A stretch of DNA of 64,000 nt from Streptomyces marianii (GTDB lineage: Bacteria; Actinomycetota; Actinomycetes; Streptomycetales; Streptomycetaceae): NCBI RefSeq assembly GCF_005795905.1, contig NZ_VAWE01000001.1, forward strand, positions 1,798,001 through 1,862,000, in the 5' to 3' direction. Of the stretch, positions 1-8,314 are shown in pieces. The notes beneath the pieces are model-generated. The model saw nothing but the letters and a program-made list of their open reading frames with translations, was not told the origin of the DNA and made no database searches. Made by a program: the position numbers and the translations under genes. Numbering within the stretch: the first letter of the stretch is position 1; each line of letters begins with the position of its first letter.

Positions 1-961
1 CCTGACGTCGATCAGAATATCGAGCATCTTCACGAAGCGGATCATCTGTCATCGCCTGGTCGAGTTTTCGCAGCGCCAGGATATTGATGGCCTGCGGGGT
101 TCGGTCAACCACTTCGGTGCCGAGGAGGCATTCGAATGACGCATACAATGGCGCGAACTCGTCGGTTGCTTCCGTGAGGTGCCTTGCTGCAGCCCAACTG
201 CCGTAGCCGAAGCTACCAGCAATGACCAGAACCGGAACCTGGGGATTGAATGGGTTCTTGGTTTTCACTACGAGGCCGTAGTCGGTTCCTTCGTCTCCTC
301 GTGGCTGCAACTCGGGGGCGTAGATTTGATCAGTCTGGCTGTCATGGAGTGAGACATCATGGGGACTTCTTCTACTGAACCCCAGGGAGAGGGAGCTTGA
401 CAGCCGTTGCATGACTTCATCCGTGATGCCGTTGCTGTCTGGCCCTCCGATCAAGATGAGGGGGTGGCGTCTTTCTGCGCCTTTGATTCGATCACCGTAT
501 GTGATAACAGGAGATGGTGCGCCGATACGAACAAAGTATTGTTGGAGCTCGGAAAGAGCAAAAGCACAGCCGACTCCGATGAGGCCGGAAGGCTCCCAAC
601 GGCCGAGCTGATGCAAGCCGACCACCACTGTGAGGTTGGGCTTGCTGAACTCACGCCAGAACGCCCGGGATTGACGACTTCTCGTTTGGGCGGTATGTGG
701 CTTGGCTAATTGGTAAATCCGGGCCAGCGCGGCTAGCCAAGGCTCCGGATCCTCTCCGCACGCCTCAACAAATTTTTCAAGCGTCTTCTTTCTCGGGATA
801 TTGGTCTTACCGTCGATCAGGCTGTGAATCGTCGCGCTGCTGAGGCCAGCCGCGTTGGCCAGGCGGTCGAAGCTCCACCCGCCGGCAGCAAACAGCCGTT
901 CCAGCTGTTTGATCAGATCCTCTCGACTGTGAACTTGATCTGGATTGATCCGAACCCCCAC
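1..961 (-). CDS. XRE-type HTH regulator with uncharacterised C-terminal domain (3' end outside window)
   Basis: An open frame of 320 codons starts at a GTG (961-959) and runs off the left edge. The GTG is preceded by a perfect AGGAGG five bases upstream, and an in-frame stop lies just before that, which fixes the start. Residues about 5-65 form a Cro/C1-type helix-turn-helix (…[19 protein letters not shown]…). The rest is a predicted alpha/beta domain with two distinctive blocks, LILIGGPDSNGIT and NPFNPQVPVLVIAGSFGYG, which look like a ligand-binding fold; I cannot name the family. Base composition is less GC-rich than in the rest of the window, which hints at an accessory origin. It is divergent from the small membrane protein at 1133, and the 171-base gap should hold both promoters. 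Regulation of that neighbour is inference. Confidence 0.8.
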   Translation of the reverse strand, partial: MGVRINPDQVHSREDLIKQLERLFAAGGWSFDRLANAAGLSSATIHSLIDGKTNIPRKKTLEKFVEACGEDPEPWLAALARIYQLAKPHTAQTRSRQSRAFWREFSKPNLTVVVGLHQLGRWEPSGLIGVGCAFALSELQQYFVRIGAPSPVITYGDRIKGAERRHPLILIGGPDSNGITDEVMQRLSSSLSLGFSRRSPHDVSLHDSQTDQIYAPELQPRGDEGTDYGLVVKTKNPFNPQVPVLVIAGSFGYGSWAAARHLTEATDEFAPLYASFECLLGTEVVDRTPQAINILALRKLDQAMTDDPLREDARYSDRRQ

Positions 962-1132
962 GTGGTCCTCCTGGTCTGGCCGTTCGCTTCATTCGGATGG
1001 AAGCGTAGCCGAGATGCTTCATGACCTGGGAAGACGAAAAAACTGGGGCGATATCGATCATCTCTGATGCTTCCGAATGCAGGGGAGGTCCAGGGTGTGC
1101 TCACCAGCCAACACCATTGAAGAAGGAGTCCC

Positions 1133-1333
1133 GTGGTGAGCAGGAACAGGAAGAAGACTCGCCCGGTGCACGACGGTGCGGTGCCGACAGGCACGGTCAC
1201 TCAAACCCTGTGCACCATCCTCGACAAGGCCATGGCCAGCTGGTGTGCTGTCCTCCGTCTCACCGCGGCTTGCATGGCCCTGTGCCTGCCCGTCGCAGCT
1301 GCTGTCACTGTGTACCTCTTCCTCCATTGGTAG
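1133..1333 (+). CDS. small single-pass membrane protein
   Basis: 66 residues. It begins at GTG with an AAGGAG ribosome site five bases upstream; a second GTG follows at once. The N-terminal half is polar and basic (SRNRKKTRP). The C-terminal half carries one hydrophobic segment of about 22 residues (roughly 41-63), so a single-pass membrane protein with a cytoplasmic N-terminus is predicted. The family is not recognised. It is divergent from the XRE-type regulator and may be its target or partner (inference). Its 3' end overlaps the antisense tail of the broken recombinase, and its stop codon lies where recombinase similarity ends. Confidence 0.6.
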   Translation: MVSRNRKKTRPVHDGAVPTGTVTQTLCTILDKAMASWCAVLRLTAACMALCLPVAAAVTVYLFLHW

Positions 1334-2151
1334 AGCCGGACCCAGATGAACGCCTCCGCGCTCGCGGGCAGCCACTGCTCGGTCTGGGCGCCCTTGCGCA
1401 CTACACGCACGAGCTGGTCGCCCCAGTCCACGTCGGCCCCCTTCATGCCCAGGAGTTCCGAGGCGCGGGCGCCGTTGCTGATGGCGAGCGCGACGAGCGC
1501 CCGGTCTCGGTTGGAGCGCAGCGCGGCGAACAACTCGTTCCACCGTTCGTCCGACATCTGCCGGGGCCGACGGCGTGGGATTTTCGGGATGTACCGGAGT
1601 CGGCCCTCGCCCCGGTACGGATCGAGCGGGTTGTGGTGGGCGTGGGGACGGCGGCACTCGGAGCGCGCCAGCGGCACCGGGTTGATCAGTGGGCCTTCGC
1701 CTGTCTCGATCCAGAAGGTGTAGAAGCTGCGGATCACCGCGTTGCTGTGCCGGATGGTGCGGGGCTTGTAGCGGTCGTCCAGGTAGGGCTTCTTGGTGAT
1801 CGGGTTGATGGTGCCCGCTGTCGCGGTGGACACCGTCCGCGCAGCGTTGGGGACTTTGACCGTCGCCCCCAGCCACAACGCGAAGTCCCGACCTTCGGCA
1901 GGGGTGGCCTGGTTCCACGGAACATTGACCACCCGGAGCCACCGCCACCACCGCAGCAGGTCGAATGCGTAGCTGCGGACGCTGCCGGGCCGGTTGTACC
2001 GGGCGACGAAATCGATCAGGTACCGGCGTACCGGCTCGGCAGACCGCCCCTCCTCATCGAAGACCAGCCACGGCACCACGCCCGGGTTTGCGGCGACGTG
2101 GCCCCATCGGGGCAGGCGAATCGATCGGACATCACGCGAGTACTCGTCCAA
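1201..2151 (-). pseudogene. tyrosine recombinase/integrase, C-terminally truncated
   Basis: The frame starts at TTG 2151 with AAGGAG about 10 bases upstream. It encodes a core-binding domain and the first part of the catalytic domain. The first catalytic Arg is in NGARASELLGM, and the frame continues to about FIWVRLYQW. The rest of the catalytic domain (second Arg box, HxxH/R and the nucleophile Tyr) is missing. From about base 1333 the frame simply runs antisense through the small membrane protein gene and ends in unrelated residues. It is therefore a dead integrase fragment whose 3' end was removed at a rearrangement junction near 1333. Confidence 0.8.
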
Positions 2152-2331
2152 CTTTGCTGCGCTCCTTTGTCGTTCGGATGCGCAACATCTATCGACTAGA
2201 CCAACCGGGGGATGCGCCGTGGCCCGGCGAGTCGCTCGGTAGTCCGGTCAATACCTCGATGGCAGCCACCTTCGCCAAGGCCGGGCACCCGTGGTGCAGG
2301 AGCGCGTCCACCTCGGTTTCTGACCCGGTGC

Positions 2332-2356
2332 GCGCGGAGCGGGATCCGCTCCGCGC
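2332..2356 (-). terminator. hairpin downstream of the beta-glucosidase
   Basis: Perfect 11-bp inverted repeat GCGCGGAGCGG / CCGCTCCGCGC with a 3-base loop, about 20 bases past the stop codon of the GH1 gene. A second GC palindrome lies between it and the stop. Confidence 0.6.
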
Positions 2357-2378
2357 CCGGGGCCGCGCCCCGGGCCGG

Positions 2379-3755
2379 TCAGCGCTGCGGCGGACACGCG
2401 GTCCGCTGGGCGCGGATGACGTCGCGGTACCACGCGTACGACGCCTTCGTGGTGCGCTCCAGGGTGTCGTAGTCGACGTGGACCAGGCCGAAGCGCTGCG
2501 AGGCGCCCTCCGCCCACTCGATGTTGTCGGTGAGCGACCAGACGAAGTAGCCGCGGACGTCGACGCCCTCCTCCACCGCCCGGTGCAGGGCTCGCAGATG
2601 GCCGTCGAGGAACGCGATCCGGGAGTCGTCGTCGAGGCCGTCGTAGGAGCAGCCGTTCTCCGTGATGTGGACGGGCGGCAGGCGGTCGCCGTAGCGCGCC
2701 CTGAGGGTGACGAGCAGTTCCCGCAGGCCGTCCGGGACGACGGGCCATCCGAAGCGGGTGCGTTCGGCGCCCTCGATCTCCCTGAGTCCGAAGGGGAGTT
2801 CCGCGGGCATGCCGAGTCCGGCGTAGGAGTCGAGCGCGTCGGTCGCGGGTGCGCCGACCAGCATGGGGCTGTAGTAGTTCACGCCGTACCAGTCCAGCGG
2901 CTCGGAGATGACCGCGAGGTCGTCGGCGACCGGCCCCGGCATCAGTCCGTCGAATCCGTCCGGGTAGCGGCCCATCAGCAGCGGGTCGGAGAAGAGCCGG
3001 TTGGTGAGCGTGTCGTAGAGCTCGGCGGCGGAGCGGTCCTCGTCGCTGTCGCTCGACGGGTGGACGGGCGAGTGGGACACGGCGAGGCCGATGTTCCCGG
3101 CGCCCGCGGCACGCAGGGCCCGGACGGCGAGGCCGTGGGCGAGGAGCTGGTGGTGGGCGGCGGGCAGGGCGTCGAAGAGGAGCCGCTTGCCGGGGGCGTG
3201 CTCGCCGAGCGCGTAGCCGAGCATGGTGACCTCGGCGGGCTCGTTGACGGTGATCCACATGGGGACGCGGTCGGCGAGCCGTTCGGCGACGACGGCCGCG
3301 TAGTCGGCGAACCGGCCGGCGGTGTCGCGGTTGAGCCACCCGCCGGCCTCTTCCAGGGGCAGCGGGGTGTCCCAGTGGTAGAGGGTCGGCGCGGGGGTGA
3401 TGCCGTGCTCGCACAGTGCGTCGACGAGCCGGTCGTAGAAGCCGATCCCGGCGGGGTTCACCGGACCGCTGCCGCCGGGTATCACCCGGGGCCAGCTGAC
3501 GGAGAAGCGGAAGGCCCCTGCGCCCAGTCCGGCGAGCAGGGCCACGTCCTCGCGGTAGCGCGCGTGGAAGCCGGTTCCGCGGGAGGCGTCCGCGCCGTCC
3601 TTGATCCGTCCGGGTTCCGCCGCGAACACGTCCCAGCCGGAGGGGCCCTTGCCGTCGGCGTCGGCGGCGCCCTCCGTCTGGAACGCGGACGCCGAGGCAC
3701 CCCACAGGAATCCGGGCGGGAAGGAGGGCAGCGGTGTCGCGGAGGGCGATGTCAT
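2379..3755 (-). CDS. GH1 family beta-glucosidase
   Basis: 458 residues, ATG at 3755. This is a single full-length glycoside hydrolase family 1 barrel, normal in length, without a signal peptide and therefore cytoplasmic. It would hydrolyse short beta-glucosides or cellobiose to glucose. The acid/base Glu is in TVNEPAE (about residue 170) and the nucleophile Glu is in the ITENG motif (about 365). FLWGASASAFQTEG near the N-terminus is the usual GH1 opening. The frame is open further upstream, but those codons show no similarity and run into the treZ promoter region. It is divergent from treZ; no sugar-transporter or LacI gene is adjacent, so the natural substrate cannot be read from context. 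Confidence 0.93.
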   Translation of the reverse strand: MTSPSATPLPSFPPGFLWGASASAFQTEGAADADGKGPSGWDVFAAEPGRIKDGADASRGTGFHARYREDVALLAGLGAGAFRFSVSWPRVIPGGSGPVNPAGIGFYDRLVDALCEHGITPAPTLYHWDTPLPLEEAGGWLNRDTAGRFADYAAVVAERLADRVPMWITVNEPAEVTMLGYALGEHAPGKRLLFDALPAAHHQLLAHGLAVRALRAAGAGNIGLAVSHSPVHPSSDSDEDRSAAELYDTLTNRLFSDPLLMGRYPDGFDGLMPGPVADDLAVISEPLDWYGVNYYSPMLVGAPATDALDSYAGLGMPAELPFGLREIEGAERTRFGWPVVPDGLRELLVTLRARYGDRLPPVHITENGCSYDGLDDDSRIAFLDGHLRALHRAVEEGVDVRGYFVWSLTDNIEWAEGASQRFGLVHVDYDTLERTTKASYAWYRDVIRAQRTACPPQR

Positions 3756-3906
3756 GGCGCGGACCCTAGTACCGGCGAGTACGGCGCCTCCAGAGGGCGA
3801 AGTTGCCAGGATGGGGAGAACTGCCGCCGACGACACGACTCCGCCGGCGTGACGGACGCCCGGGCGACGGAGGCCGCATGACGACGCCGGCATCACCGAC
3901 GCCGAG
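3756..3906. promoter_or_regulatory. divergent promoter region between beta-glucosidase and treZ
   Basis: About 150 bases separate the two divergent start codons, and promoters for both genes must lie here. I see no clear operator palindrome. Confidence 0.5.
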
Positions 3907-5679
3907 ATGACAGGGGATCGATCACCAGTGCTGTTCGAGGTATGGGCACCGCGGGCGCAGGACCGGGTCGACTTGTGGCTGGAGGACACCGAACAGGGGA
4001 TGGAGCGCGATCCGTCGCGGGAGGACTGGTGGACGGCCGAGGCGGACGCGGGTGACGGGGACCGCTACGGCTTCCGGCTCGACGGCGGACCCGTCCTGCC
4101 CGACCCGCGCTCGCGCCGTCAGCCCGAGGGCCCGGACGGGCCGAGCGCGGTGGTCGCTCCCGACACCTACGTCTGGCGCAGCGACGACTGGCGCGGCCGG
4201 GACCTCACGGGCGCGGTCCTGTACGAGCTGCACATCGGCACCTACACCCCCGAGGGCACGCTCGACGCCGCCGCCGCCGCGCTCGGCGAGCTGGCGGAGC
4301 TCGGCATCACCCATGTGGAACTGATGCCGCTGTGCCCCTTCCCGGGAACGCACGGCTGGGGCTACGACGGGGTGGCGCCCTGGGCGGTGCACGAGCCGTA
4401 CGGCGGCCCCGGGGCGCTGAAACGCTTCGTGGACACGGCCCACGGTCTCGGGCTCGGTGTCGTCCTGGACGTCGTCCACAACCACCTGGGACCCTCCGGC
4501 AACCATCTTCCCGCGTTCGGGCCGTATCTGACGGACATTCACCACACCCCCTGGGGCTCGGCGATCAACCTGGACGCGCCCGGCTCGGACGAGGTGCGCG
4601 CGTACCTGATCGGCAGCGCGCTGGCGTGGCTGCGGGACTACCGCGTCGACGGGCTGCGGCTGGACGCGGTCCACGCCCTCGTCGACACCCGGGCGCTGAC
4701 GTTCCTGGAGGAACTGTCCGCGGCGGTGGACCGGTTCGGGGCGGACGTACGGCGGCCGGTGTTCCTGATCGCCGAGTCGGACCGGTGCGACCCGAGGACG
4801 ACCACCCCGCGCGAGGAGGGCGGCCTCGGGGTCCACACCCAGTGGAACGACGACTTCCACCATGCCCTGCACGCCTCGCTGACCGGTGAATCGCAGGGCT
4901 ACTACGCCGACTTCGCACGCGCGCCGCTCGGCGCGCTCGCCAAGACCCTCGGCCACGTCTTCTTCCACGACGGCACGTACTCCACGTTCCGCGGCCGTAC
5001 GCACGGCCGTCCCGTCGACCTCGTCCGCACACCCGCGCACCGGTTCGTCGGCTACGCCCAGACGCACGACCAGATCGGCAACCGCGCGACCGGCGACCGG
5101 CTCTCGTCGGCCCTCCCGCCCGGACTTCTGGCCTGCGCGGCGGTGCTGGTGCTGACGGGGCCGTTCGTCCCGATGCTGTTCATGGGCGAGGAGTGGGGCG
5201 CCCGTACGCCGTGGCAGTTCTTCACCGACCACACCGACCCGGAACTCGCGGAGGCGGTACGGCAGGGCAGACGGCGGGAGTTCGCCGGGACCGGTTGGGC
5301 GGCGCAGGACATCCCCGACCCGCAGGACCGCGCCACCCGGCGACGCTCCTGCCTGGACCGCTCCGAGCGGGACCGCGAACCCCATGCCCGGCTCCTGGCC
5401 TGGTACCGGGAGCTGATCGCCCTGCGCCGGGGCGAGCCCGACCTGTCCGACCCGGACCTCGCGGCCGTGCGGGTCGCCTACGACGAGGAGGCGCGCTGGT
5501 TCGTCTTCCGCCGGGGCGACATTCGGGTCGCGGTCAACCTCGGCGAGGAGCCCGTCACGATCCCGCTGGGGGCGGGGGGCGGTCGGGTGCTCGCCGCCTG
5601 GGGCGAGACCGGGCCGGCGGGGCCGGAGGGCGTGCTGGAACTGGCGGGCGAGTCGTGCGTGGTGCTGCACGACGCGTGA
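3907..5679 (+). CDS. treZ: malto-oligosyltrehalose trehalohydrolase
   Basis: 590 residues. It releases trehalose from the maltooligosyl-trehalose made by TreY. Visible order: an N-terminal beta-sandwich (LFEVWAPRAQDRVDLWL), then a GH13 barrel. The nucleophile Asp is in DGLRLDAVHAL (about 252), the acid/base Glu in LIAESD (about 290), and the third conserved site in THDQIGNR (about 387). A small C-terminal beta domain follows. Start chosen at ATG 3907; GTG 3928 is an alternative closer to the conserved VLFEVWAP block. In Streptomyces treZ usually lies with treY and treX, but neither is adjacent here. A hairpin just after the stop ends the unit. Confidence 0.93.
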   Translation: MTGDRSPVLFEVWAPRAQDRVDLWLEDTEQGMERDPSREDWWTAEADAGDGDRYGFRLDGGPVLPDPRSRRQPEGPDGPSAVVAPDTYVWRSDDWRGRDLTGAVLYELHIGTYTPEGTLDAAAAALGELAELGITHVELMPLCPFPGTHGWGYDGVAPWAVHEPYGGPGALKRFVDTAHGLGLGVVLDVVHNHLGPSGNHLPAFGPYLTDIHHTPWGSAINLDAPGSDEVRAYLIGSALAWLRDYRVDGLRLDAVHALVDTRALTFLEELSAAVDRFGADVRRPVFLIAESDRCDPRTTTPREEGGLGVHTQWNDDFHHALHASLTGESQGYYADFARAPLGALAKTLGHVFFHDGTYSTFRGRTHGRPVDLVRTPAHRFVGYAQTHDQIGNRATGDRLSSALPPGLLACAAVLVLTGPFVPMLFMGEEWGARTPWQFFTDHTDPELAEAVRQGRRREFAGTGWAAQDIPDPQDRATRRRSCLDRSERDREPHARLLAWYRELIALRRGEPDLSDPDLAAVRVAYDEEARWFVFRRGDIRVAVNLGEEPVTIPLGAGGGRVLAAWGETGPAGPEGVLELAGESCVVLHDA

Positions 5680-5720
5680 CACGGCAGGGCTGCACGCACC
5701 TCACATCGGACAACGACGTC

Positions 5721-5753
5721 GGTCCGTTCCACAAGGACGAGGTGGAACGGACC
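5721..5753. terminator. bidirectional terminator hairpin
   Basis: Perfect 12-bp stem GGTCCGTTCCAC / GTGGAACGGACC with a 9-base loop, between the convergent treZ and the FG-GAP pseudo-protease. Confidence 0.75.
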
Positions 5754-5882
5754 GGGTTCGCAGCACATGGCCGCTTCTCAACAGGGTCTCGTAGGGGGTC
5801 GGCCCCTTCGAGGCCCGGCTTGCGGATCGGGTGGGATGGTGGCTCTCCCCTCCTGCACCGCGTGCGGCCGGGCACGTGCGGA

Positions 5883-7391
5883 TCAGGTGGCAGGCGCCGG
5901 GGTGACGACGGGGGTGCCGAAGCCGCCCTTGTCGTTGCCGGGGTAGGCGTAGATGCTGCCGTTGGTGTGGATGGCGATCAGGTCGCTCTTCTGGTCGCCG
6001 TTGAAGTCGGCTTCGGAGAGCAGGCGCATGCTCTGCCAGCCACGGCCGGTCCTGCTCGCGGTATTGAAGGTGCCGTTGCCCTTGCCGGAGTAGAGGTACA
6101 GGTCTCCGCTGTTGTGGACGGCGTAGATGTCTGCCTTGCCGTCGCCGGTGAAGTCCCCGGCGGAGAGCATGCGCATGTTGGTCCAGCCGGTGCTGGTCAC
6201 GCTCCCCGAGGCGAAGTTCTTGCCGTTGCCCGGGTAGAAGAAGAGGTTGCCGTTGGTGTGGGCGGCGATCAGGTCGCCCTTCTTGTCGCCGTTGAAGTCG
6301 GCGGCGGTCATCAGGCGTATGCCGCCCCACCCGCTCGCGACGACGGAGGAGCCGGTGATGCCGTTCCTGCCGTTGCCCGGGTAGAGGTAGAGGTTGCCGT
6401 TGGTGTTCGCGGCGAGGATGTCGGCCTTGCCGTCGCCGGTGAAGTCCGTGGCGGCCAGCAGACGCATGTTGGTCCACCTGCCCTCGTTGACCTTGACGCG
6501 CTTGCCGAACTTGCCCTTGCCGTCGCCGGGCTGGGCGTAGAGGAAGTCGTCGGCCGCGTCGATCGCGAGCAGGTCGGCCTTCTTGTCGCCGTTGAAGTCG
6601 GCGGCGGTCATCAGCAGCGCCCACGACCGCCCCGCGGTGGTGGCGATCCAGTCGGCCAGGTCGTCCGTGCGCGTGGCGACGGCGTCGGTGCGGGTCTCGG
6701 ACTCGCCCAGACAGCCGCCCTGCCGTGAGCGGGTGGCGATGCCCACGAGCGCGACGCCTTCCTCGGCCTCCCGTAGCAGGGGGGCGCCGGTGTCGCCCTT
6801 GCACAGGGCGTCGTTCGCGGTGGCACCGGCCAGGGTGAGCTCGGTGTCGGAAAGCGCGCTGATCTTCATCGACGCGGTGTGGGCCGCTCCGGGCACCCAT
6901 TCGGTCCTGGTGCGGCCGAAGCCGACCGCCTGCAGGGTGTCGCCCTCGCCCGCCGGGGAGGCGGCAAGTTCGATGGGGGCGATGCCGGTGGGGGTGGGTG
7001 TCGCGAGGCGGGCCATGACCAGGTCGCCGGTGAGAGAGGGCACGAGCTCCGCGACGTCGGCGGCGTGTCCGCCGGTCCCGGTCAGGGAGCTGCGACCGAT
7101 GGTCGCGGTGGTCTTGAGGGCCGGCTTGCCCGCGGCGACCTGGGTGGGGTTGACGGGGTCGACGGCGAAGCAGGCCGCGGCGGTCAGCACCCACTGACGG
7201 TCCACCAGGGCTCCGGAGCAGGAGCGGGTGGTGTCGCCTTCACCGATGTGGAGGCGGGCGACGGATGCCTCGGTGCCGGCGAGGGCGTCCGGACCGGTAG
7301 CGGCGGTGGCGGGCGTACCGGTGAGGATGGCGGCGCCGGTGACGGCGGCGAGGGCCGCGGCGAGCATGGAGCGGTTGCGTGTACGGGACAA
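5883..7391 (-). CDS. secreted trypsin-fold pseudo-protease with C-terminal FG-GAP/VCBS repeats
   Basis: 502 residues, with a signal peptide (1 to about 31, cleavage near ATAA). Residues about 40-250 have the chymotrypsin (S1) layout, including CSGALVDRQWVLTAAACF and CKGDTGAPLL. The catalytic His of TAAHC is Ala (about residue 73) and the catalytic Ser of GDSGGP is Thr (about 199), so proteolysis is not expected. After that come five FG-GAP-type repeats (ADFNGDKKADLLAI and variants) with Asp-rich calcium-binding loops that should form part of a beta-propeller. It is an extracellular protein; binding to a surface or ligand is more likely than cleavage (inference). TTG 7391 is used as start; an ATG at 7367 is possible. 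It is followed upstream by another small secreted protein in the same direction. Confidence 0.85.
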   Translation of the reverse strand: MSRTRNRSMLAAALAAVTGAAILTGTPATAATGPDALAGTEASVARLHIGEGDTTRSCSGALVDRQWVLTAAACFAVDPVNPTQVAAGKPALKTTATIGRSSLTGTGGHAADVAELVPSLTGDLVMARLATPTPTGIAPIELAASPAGEGDTLQAVGFGRTRTEWVPGAAHTASMKISALSDTELTLAGATANDALCKGDTGAPLLREAEEGVALVGIATRSRQGGCLGESETRTDAVATRTDDLADWIATTAGRSWALLMTAADFNGDKKADLLAIDAADDFLYAQPGDGKGKFGKRVKVNEGRWTNMRLLAATDFTGDGKADILAANTNGNLYLYPGNGRNGITGSSVVASGWGGIRLMTAADFNGDKKGDLIAAHTNGNLFFYPGNGKNFASGSVTSTGWTNMRMLSAGDFTGDGKADIYAVHNSGDLYLYSGKGNGTFNTASRTGRGWQSMRLLSEADFNGDQKSDLIAIHTNGSIYAYPGNDKGGFGTPVVTPAPAT

Positions 7392-7541
7392 GGTGACGCG
7401 TTTTCCTGTCTGGGGTAACGGGAGCAGAGGCGTGGCGGGAAGCCGGAAGCGGCGTCAGGCACCGTGGAACACGGCGCGGACGGTGTGCGGCACGTCTGCC
7501 TGCCGGGCTGCGGAAGGGTCTTGTGAGCCGGAAACCGTGGG

Positions 7542-8045
7542 TCAGCCGGTGACGCGCAGCTCGACCAGGACGGAGCGCTCGCCGTTGTCGCCGGCCTCGC
7601 CGATGGGCTGGTAGTCGTTGGCCGCCGCGTGGACGACGGTCTCCTCGTTGCCGGCGGTGATGGTGGCCGTCACCGGGTACGCCTCGGTCCAGATGCCGAA
7701 TGCGTCGGGTAGTTCGAGGGTGAGGTAGCCCTGCTTGGCGCTGACGTCGAAGCAGTAGCTCTTCTTGCCGGTGCGGGACTTGACCGTGATGTCGGTGGTG
7801 CCCTCACAGGGCACCAGGGTGATGTGGCCGTCGCCGCGCTTGAGGACGATCTGCTGGTCCTGCTGGATCTGCGCGGCACCGGGGTGGGTGAAGTCCTCCA
7901 CGGCGTAGGGCAGCTCCGTGGCGGAGGGTGTACCGCCGTCCTGCGGAGCGGCGTTCGCCACGCCGAACGTTGCGATACCGGCGACGGCTACGGTCGCGGC
8001 GGTGAGAGTGGTGAAGAGCGCCGCGCGGGCACGCGAGATCGCCAT
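7542..8045 (-). CDS. small secreted protein of unknown function
   Basis: 167 residues, ATG 8045 preceded by GGGGGAA. A clear signal peptide (AALFTTLTAATVAVAGIA…ANA, cleavage near residue 32) is followed by a beta-rich mature domain of about 130 residues. Two Cys (VPCEGT and SYCFDV) could form a disulphide. I do not recognise the family. It lies 150 bases upstream of, and in line with, the pseudo-protease, so the two may be co-expressed surface proteins. It is divergent from the toxin gene. Confidence 0.75.
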   Translation of the reverse strand: MAISRARAALFTTLTAATVAVAGIATFGVANAAPQDGGTPSATELPYAVEDFTHPGAAQIQQDQQIVLKRGDGHITLVPCEGTTDITVKSRTGKKSYCFDVSAKQGYLTLELPDAFGIWTEAYPVTATITAGNEETVVHAAANDYQPIGEAGDNGERSVLVELRVTG

Positions 8046-8314
8046 GGTTCCCCCTGTTGGTCAGTGGAATGCGTGAACTCCCCCACGCAAGTTACCCAAG
8101 AGTAAATCAGATGTAGAGTGCTCCGTGCGCACACACGGACCCCTTTGGGAGGTGTGGGCATTCGGGGGGCTCGGGGATTCTCAACTGTGGTGACGTGAAA
8201 CGCCGTTCATCCTTTTGACCACCGCTTCCACACGACAAGCACGCCCGGCTGACCCCCGGGGTGCGGGGCTTGTTGTGCGCACGCTCGAAGTTGAAGGTCG
8301 AACGAGGGGTGCCG

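Noticed and set aside
2200-2378. attL/attR-type repeat beside the truncated recombinase
   Set aside because: I found no tRNA end and no direct repeat linking this site with the recombinase relic at 30991-31592.
1021-3881. Long plus-strand frames over the recombinase and GH1 genes
   Set aside because: They are out-of-frame shadows of the minus-strand genes, rich in Arg/Gly/Pro and without motifs.
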